Assembly: GCA_036389835.1 (NCBI GenBank)
Contig: DASVWC010000015.1
Span: forward strand, 27,731-91,730
Reading direction: 5' to 3'
Length of the DNA stretch: 64,000 nt
Origin: AC-37 sp036389835
GTDB lineage: Bacteria; Actinomycetota; Thermoleophilia; Solirubrobacterales; Thermoleophilaceae
The notes under the pieces are model-generated. The model had not been told where the DNA came from. It made no database searches and saw nothing but the letters and a program-made list of their open reading frames with translations. Shown one piece after another: positions 24,512 through 31,883 of the stretch. The position numbers and the translations under genes are program-made. Within the stretch, counting starts at the first letter, position 1. Each line of letters begins with the position of its first letter.

Positions 24512-25420
24512 TTAGCGGTAAATCGGCTCGAGCTGCTCCCAGGCCTCCATGTCGTGCCCCGGGATCACGAGCGCGGAGGGGGTCTGCTCGGCGTAGCGCT
24601 GGACCTCGCGCAGCGAGCGGGCGAAGAGGTGCTCGTCCTGCATCAGGAACGGCTGGTGGCCGGTCGCGAGGGCGTGCCGGGTGTAGGCGGCGTCGGCGGC
24701 GAGGAGCACCTCGCGCTCGGACGTGCGGAGCACGACCGACATGTGCCCCATCGTGTGGCCGGGGGTGAAGACGACGCGGATGCTGCCGTCGCCGAGCAGG
24801 TCGAAGGCCCGGCCGAAGCTCGCGAACGATCCGACGCCCGGGCCGTCGAAGTCGAGCAGCCGGTAGTCGAAGGCGTGGTCGAAGTGGCTCGGGACGTAGC
24901 CGTGGCGCCAGGGGCGCGGCTGGTTGGCGGCGTGCCACTCCTGGCGGCTGAAGACGAACGTCGCGCCGGGGAACTGGACCATCCCGCTGGCGTGGTCGAA
25001 GTGGAGGTGGGTCATCACCACGAGGCGGACCTCCGACGGCTCGATCCCGCGCTCGCGGAGCTGGTCCGGCACCGCCTGCGAGGGCTCCATGCGCCAGCCG
25101 CTCGCGGCGGTGGCCGCGAGGATGCGGCCGACGTTCTGCTTCTTGTCGACGGCGACCGACGGGTGGAGGCCGGTGTCGATCAGGATCGGGCCGGCGGCCG
25201 GGTGCTCCACGAGGAAGGCGACGATCGGGTACACGGTGCGCTGCGCCTTGTCGTCGCCGATGCCGATCGCCTTGAGGGTGGCGAGGCGGCCGCTCTCGCG
25301 GTGGCGGTAGGGCTCCGGCCACCTGCCGGTGCCGCAGAGCAGCGGGTGGAGGGTGACCGCTGCGTCGGGCTTCCCGCCGGGGAGCGGCAGCTCGGCCGGT
25401 CTGGGCTCGGCGGCGGGCAT
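24512..25420 (-). CDS. Metallo-beta-lactamase fold hydrolase, AHL-lactonase-like
   Basis: A 302-residue MBL-fold protein with the zinc motif THLHFDH (H138, H140, D142, H143), downstream FTPGHTMGHM, the bridging Asp in LLAADAAY and the last His in VIPGHD. The length and the ILIDTGLHPS entry resemble N-acyl-homoserine-lactone lactonases, but the same subgroup contains other lactonases and quorum-unrelated enzymes. ATG start. Divergent from the SDR at 25450 with 29 nt between starts. Confidence 0.87.
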   Translation of the reverse strand: MPAAEPRPAELPLPGGKPDAAVTLHPLLCGTGRWPEPYRHRESGRLATLKAIGIGDDKAQRTVYPIVAFLVEHPAAGPILIDTGLHPSVAVDKKQNVGRILAATAASGWRMEPSQAVPDQLRERGIEPSEVRLVVMTHLHFDHASGMVQFPGATFVFSRQEWHAANQPRPWRHGYVPSHFDHAFDYRLLDFDGPGVGSFASFGRAFDLLGDGSIRVVFTPGHTMGHMSVVLRTSEREVLLAADAAYTRHALATGHQPFLMQDEHLFARSLREVQRYAEQTPSALVIPGHDMEAWEQLEPIYR

Positions 25421-25449
25421 CAGCCGGCCAGGTTAACCTGCGGCGCGCC

Positions 25450-26292
25450 GTGCCCTCGCGCATCTTCGCTCCCGGCCTGCTCGACGGACAGGTGATCCTC
25501 GTGACCGGTGGGGGCAGCGGGCTCGGACGCGCCACCGCGGTGGAGCTCGCGGCGCTCGGGGCGACGGTGGTGATCGCCGGCCGGCGGGCCGAGCCGCTCG
25601 AGGAGACGGTCGCGCTGTGCGAGGGCGGGCGCTGCGCGGCGGAGGTCTGCGACATCCGCGAGGAGGACCAGGTCCACGCGCTCGTGGATGCCGTGCTCGA
25701 GCGCCACGGGCGGATCGACACGCTCGTGAACAACGCCGGCGGGCAGTACATGACGCCCGCCGAGGACATCTCGCTGAAGGGGTTCGAGACGGTGGTGCGG
25801 CTCAACCTGATCGGCACGTGGCTGATGACCCACGCGGTGGCCACCAGGGCGATGATCCCCGCCGGCGGGGGGAAGGTGATCTCGGTGACGCTGTCGCCGC
25901 ACCACGGGCTGCCGGGGATGGCGCACTCGTCGGCGGCGCGGGCGGCGGTGGAGAACCTCACGCGGGTGCTCTCGATCGAATGGGCGCGCCACCAGATCCG
26001 GCTGACCGCGCTCGCCGCCGGCCACTTCGAGACGGAGGCGATCCAGAAGTACCCGAAGCCGGTGGCCGAGAACGTGGCGCGGACGGTGCCGCTCCAGCGG
26101 ATGGGCCGGCCCGAGGAGCACGCCTGGCTCGTGGCCTACCTCGCCTCGCCCGCGGGCGACTACTACTCGGGCACCGTGCTGACGCTCGACGGCGCGCGCG
26201 ACAACTGGTTCGGCCCCTGGCCCCCGCCGGGCCTGACCGACGACGCCGGCAAGCCGCTCGCGGAGGAGCGGCGGCCGAAGCCGGCCGGGTGA
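25450..26292 (+). CDS. SDR of the 2,4-dienoyl-CoA reductase-like type
   Basis: A 280-residue classical SDR fold: TGGGSGLGRAT cofactor motif, NNAGGQYMTP, then the segment PGMAHSSAARAAVENLTR where ordinary SDRs have Y-x3-K. The loss of the Tyr/Lys pair and the PGM-H-x-AAR pattern are known from peroxisomal/mitochondrial 2,4-dienoyl-CoA reductases, so an enoyl-type reduction is more likely than ketone reduction. GTG start. Its stop codon TGA lies inside the first copy of a tandem repeat that follows. Confidence 0.82.
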   Translation: MPSRIFAPGLLDGQVILVTGGGSGLGRATAVELAALGATVVIAGRRAEPLEETVALCEGGRCAAEVCDIREEDQVHALVDAVLERHGRIDTLVNNAGGQYMTPAEDISLKGFETVVRLNLIGTWLMTHAVATRAMIPAGGGKVISVTLSPHHGLPGMAHSSAARAAVENLTRVLSIEWARHQIRLTALAAGHFETEAIQKYPKPVAENVARTVPLQRMGRPEEHAWLVAYLASPAGDYYSGTVLTLDGARDNWFGPWPPPGLTDDAGKPLAEERRPKPAG

Positions 26293-26417
26293 GGGTCTGA
26301 CCCCCGCGCAGTTGCCCGGGTGAGGGTCTGACCCCCGCGCAGTTGCGCTTGCGGCGCGGCTTCGCCGCGCCGCGGCGCCGCGGCGGGTGAGAACGGGTGA
26401 GGGTCTGACCCTCACCC
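26287..26417. terminator. Tandem GGGTGAGGGTCTGACC repeats and hairpins, probable terminator
   Basis: Two 28-nt copies start at 26287 and 26318 (period 31); a third, variant copy at 26395-26417 is a perfect hairpin, GGGTGAGGGT-CTG-ACCCTCACCC, followed directly by TTTT. Between them is a second hairpin, GCGGCGCGGC-TTC-GCCGCGCCGC (26351-26373). The first copy contains the TGA stop of the SDR gene. The final hairpin plus T-run is a good rho-independent terminator for that gene. Confidence 0.7.
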
Positions 26418-26464
26418 TTTTCCTCCCGTCGGGTGGTGCTTGGTCGCCCGTTCGGCGGGCCATG

Positions 26465-26482
26465 TAGTACGATATCGGACTA
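26465..26482. promoter_or_regulatory. Palindromic operator abutting the MarR start codon
   Basis: TAGTACGATATCGGACTA is an 18-bp palindrome with one mismatched pair, ending at the base before the ATG at 26483. This size and symmetry fit a MarR dimer site. There is no ribosome site between it and the ATG, suggesting a leaderless or very short-leader transcript whose initiation is blocked by the regulator (autorepression, inferred). Confidence 0.7.
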
Positions 26483-27025
26483 ATGGTGACCGAGCACGAC
26501 CGACCGGGAGGTGGGCAGGCGGGGGATGGGGGCAGCTCCGCCGGCGGCGGCGCGACGCGCTCCGCCGGCGCCGGCGCGTCCCCCTCCGCCGGCGCGCACG
26601 CCCCGCTCGACCGCGGCAACCTCGGCTTCCGGCTCGCGAAGGCGTCGCAGCGCTGGACCGAGCTGCTCGCCCTGCGCTTCCGCAGGGAGGGCTACGCCGA
26701 GGTCCGGCCGAGCTACGGCTCGATCCTCGTGCCGCTGTTCGAGGAGGACGGGCTGCGGATGGGCGAGCTCGCCGCGCGGGCCGGCCTCAGCAAGCAGACC
26801 ATGACGACCATGGTCCGCCTGCTCGAGCGCGACGGGCTCGTCAGCCGCGCGCCCGATCCGTCGGACGGCCGCGCGTCGCTCGTCTTCCTCACGGAGCGCT
26901 CACGGGCGTTCCGGCCCGTCGCGGCCCGCGTGGTGCGGGAGATCGAGGAGCTCGTCGAGGAGCGCCTCGGCGCGCGCGAGGTCGCCAGGTTCCATCGATT
27001 CCTAGAGGAGGTTCGATCGCTATGA
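26483..27025 (+). CDS. MarR family transcriptional regulator
   Basis: A 180-residue winged-helix regulator. The wHTH lies at about 80-145: RMGELAARAGLSKQTMTTMV is the recognition region and LVSRAPDPSDGRASLVFLT the wing. The first 45 residues are a low-complexity Gly/Ala/Ser extension made of near-repeats (SSAGGG, RSAGAGASPSAGA) that is not part of the fold. It is coupled to the SRPBCC gene by an ATGA overlap, suggesting that the regulator and a small-molecule-binding protein respond to the same ligand. Probably autoregulated through the palindrome at its start. Confidence 0.9.
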   Translation: MVTEHDRPGGGQAGDGGSSAGGGATRSAGAGASPSAGAHAPLDRGNLGFRLAKASQRWTELLALRFRREGYAEVRPSYGSILVPLFEEDGLRMGELAARAGLSKQTMTTMVRLLERDGLVSRAPDPSDGRASLVFLTERSRAFRPVAARVVREIEELVEERLGAREVARFHRFLEEVRSL

Positions 27026-27420
27026 GGTCACGCACGGTCACGGCCGTCTTCCCCGCCCCCAAGGAGCGGGTCTTCGAGTACATGTCCGACATCGAGAACC
27101 TGCCGCGCTGGGCCACCGAGTTCGCGCGCGAGATGAAGGTCGTCGACGGCCGCCACGTGGTGGTGAACGGGCTCGGCGAGTTCGTCTTCGCGATCGAGTC
27201 CGACGAGCGGACCGGCGTCGTGGACATGTACGCCGGCCCCACCGAGGAGGCGATGGGCGTGTTTCCGACGCGCGTGGTGGAGCTCCCCGGCGGAGCCTCG
27301 GCGTACTCGTTCACGATGTTCCAGGCGCCCGGCATGTCCGACGAGCTGTTCGAGTCGCAGTACGAGTCGCTGCGCCGCGAGTTCGAGAACCTCGAGCGCG
27401 AGTTCGCGCCAGCGCCCTGA
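27022..27420 (+). CDS. SRPBCC (START/Bet v1-like) protein
   Basis: A 132-residue protein with the Bet v1-like SRPBCC fold: TVTAVFPAPKERVFEYMSDI is the usual first strand/helix, ENLPRWATEF the second, and the C-terminal long helix is DELFESQYESLRREFENLE. It probably binds a hydrophobic ligand. ATG at 27022 inside the MarR stop, with GAGGAGG upstream. The same regulator plus SRPBCC arrangement occurs at 49786-50762 with a PadR regulator. Confidence 0.85.
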   Translation: MRSRTVTAVFPAPKERVFEYMSDIENLPRWATEFAREMKVVDGRHVVVNGLGEFVFAIESDERTGVVDMYAGPTEEAMGVFPTRVVELPGGASAYSFTMFQAPGMSDELFESQYESLRREFENLEREFAPAP

Positions 27421-27436
27421 CCCCGAGCGAAGCCTG

Positions 27437-27470
27437 AGCGGGGCGGCCGGGAACGGTCGGTCGCCCCGCT
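27437..27470. terminator. Inverted repeat after the SRPBCC gene
   Basis: AGCGGGGCG (27437-27445) pairs perfectly with CGCCCCGCT (27462-27470), with a further CCG/CGG pairing inside. It lies between the SRPBCC stop and the end of the convergent ArfB-like gene, and so could end transcription from both sides, though no T-run is present. Confidence 0.5.
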
Positions 27471-27545
27471 GAAGCCGACGCTATGCCGCCACGACCGCGG
27501 GTGTCAATACGCCAGAGCGGGGTTTGGCGTGCGGCCGCGCCGTCG

Positions 27546-27956
27546 CTAGTCGAGATCCGGCCGCCGCCGCGCGCGCTTGACCTCGCCGCGGCGGCGCTTG
27601 GAGTCGAGCCGCCGCTCGCGCGCGCCGCGCGACGGCTTCGTCGCCCGCCGCGAGCGCGGCACCGCCAGCGCCGCGGCGAGCCGCCCCCGCAGCCGCTCGA
27701 GCGCCAGCTCGCGGTTGCGCGCCTGCGAGCGCGAGTCCTGCGCCACGGCGGTCAGCCGCGGCCCGACCCGCGCCATCACGCGCCGGCGCTGCTCGTCGGT
27801 CAGCGAGGGCGAGCCCGCCACGTCGAACACCGCCTCGATCCGCGACGCGGTCACGTTCGCGTGCTGGCCCCCCGGGCCGGACGAGCGGCTCGCCCGCAGC
27901 TCGATCTCCGCGAGCGGTATCGCCACCCCGCGGCCGACCCGGAGGGGGTCCTCCAT
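27546..27956 (-). CDS. arfB: ArfB/YaeJ-type peptidyl-tRNA hydrolase (release-factor-like)
   Basis: A 136-residue release-factor domain protein: the GGQ motif is SSGPGGQHANVT (G29-G30-Q31), preceded by IPLAEIELRASR and followed by SQARNRELALERL. A basic tail (RRGEVKRARRRPD) matches the ArfB element that probes the empty mRNA channel of stalled ribosomes. It would hydrolyse peptidyl-tRNA on non-stop complexes. ATG start; ends 31 nt before the FabG-like gene on the same strand. Confidence 0.9.
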   Translation of the reverse strand: MEDPLRVGRGVAIPLAEIELRASRSSGPGGQHANVTASRIEAVFDVAGSPSLTDEQRRRVMARVGPRLTAVAQDSRSQARNRELALERLRGRLAAALAVPRSRRATKPSRGARERRLDSKRRRGEVKRARRRPDLD

Positions 27957-27986
27957 CGCGCCTCGCGCCGGAAGCGGCCGGCGCCC

Positions 27987-28814
27987 CTAGGTGTACATCC
28001 CGGAGAACTGGCCCCCGGTCACGTTCAGCACCTGGCCGTGCACGTAGTTCGACCACGGCGAGCACAGGAAGAACACCCCGCCCGCGGCCTCCTCGGGCGT
28101 GGCCGGCCGGCCGATCGGGATGATCATCGCGGCCATCTGGCGCATCTGCTCGGGGATCCCGAGCTGGATCTCCTTGCCCTCCTTCTGGAAGGTCCCGGCC
28201 TCCTCCTTGGCGGCGGTGAGCCGCGTCTCGACGAAGCCGAACGCCACCGCGTTCACGTTGATCTTGAACTGGCCCCACTCCTTCGCGAGCGTCTTCGTCA
28301 GGCCGACGACGCCCGACTTGCCCGACGAGTAGTTCGCCTGGCCGGCGTTGCCCATCGTGCCCGAGACCGACGAGATGTTCACGACCTTGCGGAACACCTC
28401 GACGCCCTCCTCGCGCTCCTTCTTGGCCGGCTCGCGCAGGTGCGGCGCCGCGGCGCGCAGGATCTTGAACGGCACCACGTTGTGGATGTCGAGCATCGCC
28501 TGGAACTGCTCGTCGGTCATCTTGTGGATCGGCCCGTCCCACGTGTAGCCGGCGTTGTTGACGACGATGTCGAGCTTGCCGAACTCGTCGACCGCCTTCT
28601 GCACGAGCTGGTCGGGCACCCCGTCGGCCGTGAGGTCGCCCGCGAATACGGTCGTCTCGCCCTCGATCTCGCCCGCGGCCTGCTCGGCGACGTCGCCGTC
28701 GAGGTCGTTGATGAGGACCTGGGCGCCGTGCTCGGCGAGCAGCTCGGCCGTGGCGCGGCCGATGCCGCGCGCCGACCCGGTCACGATCGCCGACTTTCCG
28801 TCGAGTACTCCCAC
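27987..28814 (-). CDS. FabG-like short-chain dehydrogenase
   Basis: A 275-residue classical SDR: IVTGSARGIGRATA (NAD(P) site), NDLDGDVA, NNAGYTWDGP, catalytic Ser in NISSVSGT and Y-x3-K in NYSSGKSGVV. Likely a 3-oxoacyl thioester or related reductase. I chose the GTG at 28814 because AAGGAG lies 8 nt upstream; the frame continues further but without homology. An insertion around PAKKEREEGVEVFRK lengthens the region before the catalytic serine. Confidence 0.88.
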   Translation of the reverse strand: MGVLDGKSAIVTGSARGIGRATAELLAEHGAQVLINDLDGDVAEQAAGEIEGETTVFAGDLTADGVPDQLVQKAVDEFGKLDIVVNNAGYTWDGPIHKMTDEQFQAMLDIHNVVPFKILRAAAPHLREPAKKEREEGVEVFRKVVNISSVSGTMGNAGQANYSSGKSGVVGLTKTLAKEWGQFKINVNAVAFGFVETRLTAAKEEAGTFQKEGKEIQLGIPEQMRQMAAMIIPIGRPATPEEAAGGVFFLCSPWSNYVHGQVLNVTGGQFSGMYT

Positions 28815-28920
28815 TGGTGAATCTCCTTGTCGCGTGGTTCGAGGCGCGCAACTATGACGTAGCGCAGCCGGGCGGGGCCGGCGGTACCCTCGCCCGATCG
28901 GGGCCAGGATCCTCATCGGG

Positions 28921-31011
28921 GTGGCGATCGCGCTGGCCTACGCGGCACCCGCGACGGCCGCGACGCCGACCGCGTGCAGCGGGGCCGGCCGGGCGCCGTC
29001 GCAGACGATCACCGGCGAGTTCGGCACCGAGCTCGAGGGTGGCTACGTGCTGGTCCCGTTCGACGTGCCGGCCGGCACCACCGCCGTGCGCATCCGCTAC
29101 TGCTGGGACCAGCCCGACTCGCCGACCAGCTCGCAGGTCAAGCACACGCTCGACCTCGGCGTCTACCAGCCGCGCGGGGGCGGCGACGGCGCGGTCTGGG
29201 GCGAGCGCGAGTTCCGCGGCTGGGGTGGGTCGAGTCACCGCGACGTGACGCTCTCGGCGGAGGGGTTCTCGACCGAGGCGCAGTACCGCGCGAGCCCGAC
29301 CGGCCACGTCCCCGGCAAGACCACGCGCGGCTTCCGTCCCGGCCCGGTCGTGCCGGGGCGCTGGGCGGCCGAGCTCGGCGTGGCCGCCGTGGCAGGCCAG
29401 CAGGAGGGCGACTCCGACGGCAGGGTCGCCTGGAGGGTGGAGATCGACCTGAGCAGGGACCCCGCGTTCGCCGACCAGCCGTACGAGCCCGCCCCGTACG
29501 ACGGCGCGCCGCGCAGGTCGGGGCCCGGCTGGTACGCCGGCGACATGCACGTGCACGCCGAGCACTCCTCGCTCGGCGACGCCACGATGACCGACGTCTT
29601 CAAGTTCGCCTTCGGCGCGCCCCCCGGTGGGGCCGGGCTCGACTTCATCACGCTCTCCGACTACGTGACCGACACCGCCTGGGGCGAGATCGGCCGCTAC
29701 CAGGCCGCCCACCCGGGCAAGCTCGTGATCCGCTCGAGCGAGGTGATCACCTACCGCGGCCACACGAACAACCACGCGAGCCTGCGCTACGTGGACTACC
29801 GCACCGGCCCGATCTGGGAGCGCCGTCCCGACAACTCGCTCACCCTCTGGAGCGCCGCCCCCCGGGCCGGGCCGCAGCACATCTTCGACCGCGTCCACGC
29901 CGCGGGCGGCTGGACGCAGGTCAACCACCCGACGATCTTCCCCTCGGAGGTCCCGCTGTTCTCGCTGCTCTGCCGCGGCTGCCCGTGGGACTACGCCGAC
30001 TCCGAGACCGACTGGCGCAAGGTCGACGCCTACGAGGTGCAGACCGGCCCCGCCGGCGCTCCGTCGCCGCCCGGCAACGAGCCCGGCCCCAACCCGTTCA
30101 CCCCGGAGGCGATCCAGGAGTGGGACCGGCTGCGCACGGAGGGCTACCGGATCACCGGCGTCGCCTCGAGCGACTCGCACAACGCGGGGGCGACGCCCGG
30201 CGGGGTCACGCAGTCGCCGATCGGCGAGGGCACGACGGTCGTGTTCGCGCCCGAGCTGTCGGAGGACGGGATCCGCCGCGGCGTGCGCGCCGGCCACGCG
30301 TTCGTCCGGATGTTCGGCCACGAGAGCCCCGACCTGAGGCTGACCGCCCGCGCCGGCGAGCGCACCGCGATGATGGGCGACCGCCTGGAGGGCGAGAGCG
30401 CGACGTTCGAGGCCCAGGTGCTGGGCGGCGTGACCACCGCGCAGCCGCGAACGCTGGTCGTCCTGCGCGACGGCGTCCCGCTCCTGTCGGTGCCCGTCGC
30501 GCCGGTGAACCAGGCGTTCGCGTTCTCGTTCCCCTCGGCCGGCCCCGGCGACTACCGGATCCAGGTGATGCGCGGCAGCGCGATCGACGCGCTCTCGAAC
30601 CCGATCACGCTCGGCGCGCGCGCGGAGCCCGAGCCGCCGCCGGGTGCGCCACCCGGCCAGGGCCCCGGCCCCGGTCCGCCGTCGGGCTCCAACACCGGCG
30701 CGTCCGGCACCTCGCCGGACAGGCCGGCGGGCCCGAGCGGGATGCGGCTGTCCGTGCGCCCGACCCGCGTGCGCGCCGGCAGGCGGGTCCGCTTCCGCTT
30801 CAAGGTCCTGACCACCGGCGGCGCGCCCGCGCGCGTCGCCGGCGCGCTCGTGCGCTTCGGCGGCCGCAGGGCGCGCACGGACGTGGACGGCGTCGCGCGC
30901 ATCGGCGTCCGCCACAGGCACTCCGGGCGCAAGCGCGCGAGCGCCTCGAAGCCGGGGCTCGGCAAGGCGGTCGTGAAGCTGCGGGTGCTGCCGCCCAGGA
31001 AGCGCCGCTAG
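28921..31011 (+). CDS. Secreted PHP-domain (CehA/McbA-like) metallohydrolase
   Basis: A 696-residue exported protein. A short hydrophobic start (AIALAYAAPATAATP) looks like the end of a signal peptide; the frame is open to 28858 and the true start may lie upstream (no ATG/GTG/TTG there). The PHP domain begins at GDMHVHAEHSS (metal ligands), with DFITLSDYVTD, WTQVNHPT and ASSDSHNAG completing the site. After ~560 come a Gly/Pro linker and an Arg-rich Ig-like module (LSVRPTRVRAGRRVRFRF to PPRKRR) shared with the phosphoesterase at 31884. Substrate unknown; phosphodiester or nucleotide hydrolysis is typical. Confidence 0.82.
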   Translation: MAIALAYAAPATAATPTACSGAGRAPSQTITGEFGTELEGGYVLVPFDVPAGTTAVRIRYCWDQPDSPTSSQVKHTLDLGVYQPRGGGDGAVWGEREFRGWGGSSHRDVTLSAEGFSTEAQYRASPTGHVPGKTTRGFRPGPVVPGRWAAELGVAAVAGQQEGDSDGRVAWRVEIDLSRDPAFADQPYEPAPYDGAPRRSGPGWYAGDMHVHAEHSSLGDATMTDVFKFAFGAPPGGAGLDFITLSDYVTDTAWGEIGRYQAAHPGKLVIRSSEVITYRGHTNNHASLRYVDYRTGPIWERRPDNSLTLWSAAPRAGPQHIFDRVHAAGGWTQVNHPTIFPSEVPLFSLLCRGCPWDYADSETDWRKVDAYEVQTGPAGAPSPPGNEPGPNPFTPEAIQEWDRLRTEGYRITGVASSDSHNAGATPGGVTQSPIGEGTTVVFAPELSEDGIRRGVRAGHAFVRMFGHESPDLRLTARAGERTAMMGDRLEGESATFEAQVLGGVTTAQPRTLVVLRDGVPLLSVPVAPVNQAFAFSFPSAGPGDYRIQVMRGSAIDALSNPITLGARAEPEPPPGAPPGQGPGPGPPSGSNTGASGTSPDRPAGPSGMRLSVRPTRVRAGRRVRFRFKVLTTGGAPARVAGALVRFGGRRARTDVDGVARIGVRHRHSGRKRASASKPGLGKAVVKLRVLPPRKRR

Positions 31012-31024
31012 CCGCGCTCGTCGG

Positions 31025-31873
31025 TCAGTGCGGGCGCGGGAAGCGGCTCGCCATCACGGCGTCCCAGCCGCGGTCGGGCATCACCGCCCGCATGCCGAGC
31101 ATCACGCGCGCGCCAACCGTGATCACGTAGCGCGGCTTGGGCCGCCGCCGCACGATCGCCTTGTGGATCGCGCGCGCGACCGACTCCGGCGGGGCGGCCA
31201 GCCGCGCGCCCGGGCCCTCGTAGGCGCCGGCTGTCGTCTGCGCCACGGCGCTGTTGAACTCCGCGTACGGGCCGTCGTCCTCGGTGGCGCGCCCGAGCGC
31301 GCCCACGGCGGCGTTGCCGAACTCGGTCTTGATCAGGCCGGGCTCGATGATCGACACGCCCACGCCGAAGCCGCGCACCTCGAAGCGCAGGACGTCCGAG
31401 AGCCCCTCGACCGCGTGCTTGGTCGCGTGGTAGATCCCGCCGCCCGGGAAGGTGAGCTTGCCGCCCATCGAGCTCACGTTCACGATCCGCCCGTGCCGCT
31501 GGCGGCGCATCCCGGGCAGCACGAGCTGGCACATGCGGATCAGGCCGAGCACGTTGGTCTCGAACTGCCTGCGGACCTCATCCATCGACACCGACTCGAC
31601 CGCCCCCGAGAGGCTGTAGCCGGCGTTGTTGACGAGCGCCCCGACCGCGCCCTCCTGCTCCTCGACGGCGGCCACCGCGCGCGTCATCGACTCCTCGTCG
31701 GTCACGTCGAGCTGGAGCAGCCGGCAGCCGTGCTCCTCGAGGTCCTGGATCGACTCGATCCGCCGCGCGGTCGCGTAGACGGTCAGGCCGCGCTCGGAGA
31801 GGTACTTCGCCGTCGCGCGCCCGATGCCGGTCGAGCATCCGGTGATGAGGACCGCCTTCGAGACCTCCGCCAC
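31025..31873 (-). CDS. Short-chain dehydrogenase
   Basis: A 282-residue classical SDR: LITGCSTGIGRATA, LVNNAGYSLSGAVE, catalytic Ser in NVSSMGGK and Y-x3-K in IYHATKHAVEG, then EPGLIKTEF. The pattern (TGCSTGIG, NNAGYS) resembles retinol/17-beta-hydroxysteroid dehydrogenase-type oxidoreductases. ATG start. Convergent with the PHP gene (13 nt between stops) and 10 nt from the end of the upstream phosphoesterase gene. Confidence 0.88.
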   Translation of the reverse strand: MAEVSKAVLITGCSTGIGRATAKYLSERGLTVYATARRIESIQDLEEHGCRLLQLDVTDEESMTRAVAAVEEQEGAVGALVNNAGYSLSGAVESVSMDEVRRQFETNVLGLIRMCQLVLPGMRRQRHGRIVNVSSMGGKLTFPGGGIYHATKHAVEGLSDVLRFEVRGFGVGVSIIEPGLIKTEFGNAAVGALGRATEDDGPYAEFNSAVAQTTAGAYEGPGARLAAPPESVARAIHKAIVRRRPKPRYVITVGARVMLGMRAVMPDRGWDAVMASRFPRPH

Positions 31874-31883
31874 GGGCGGGACG

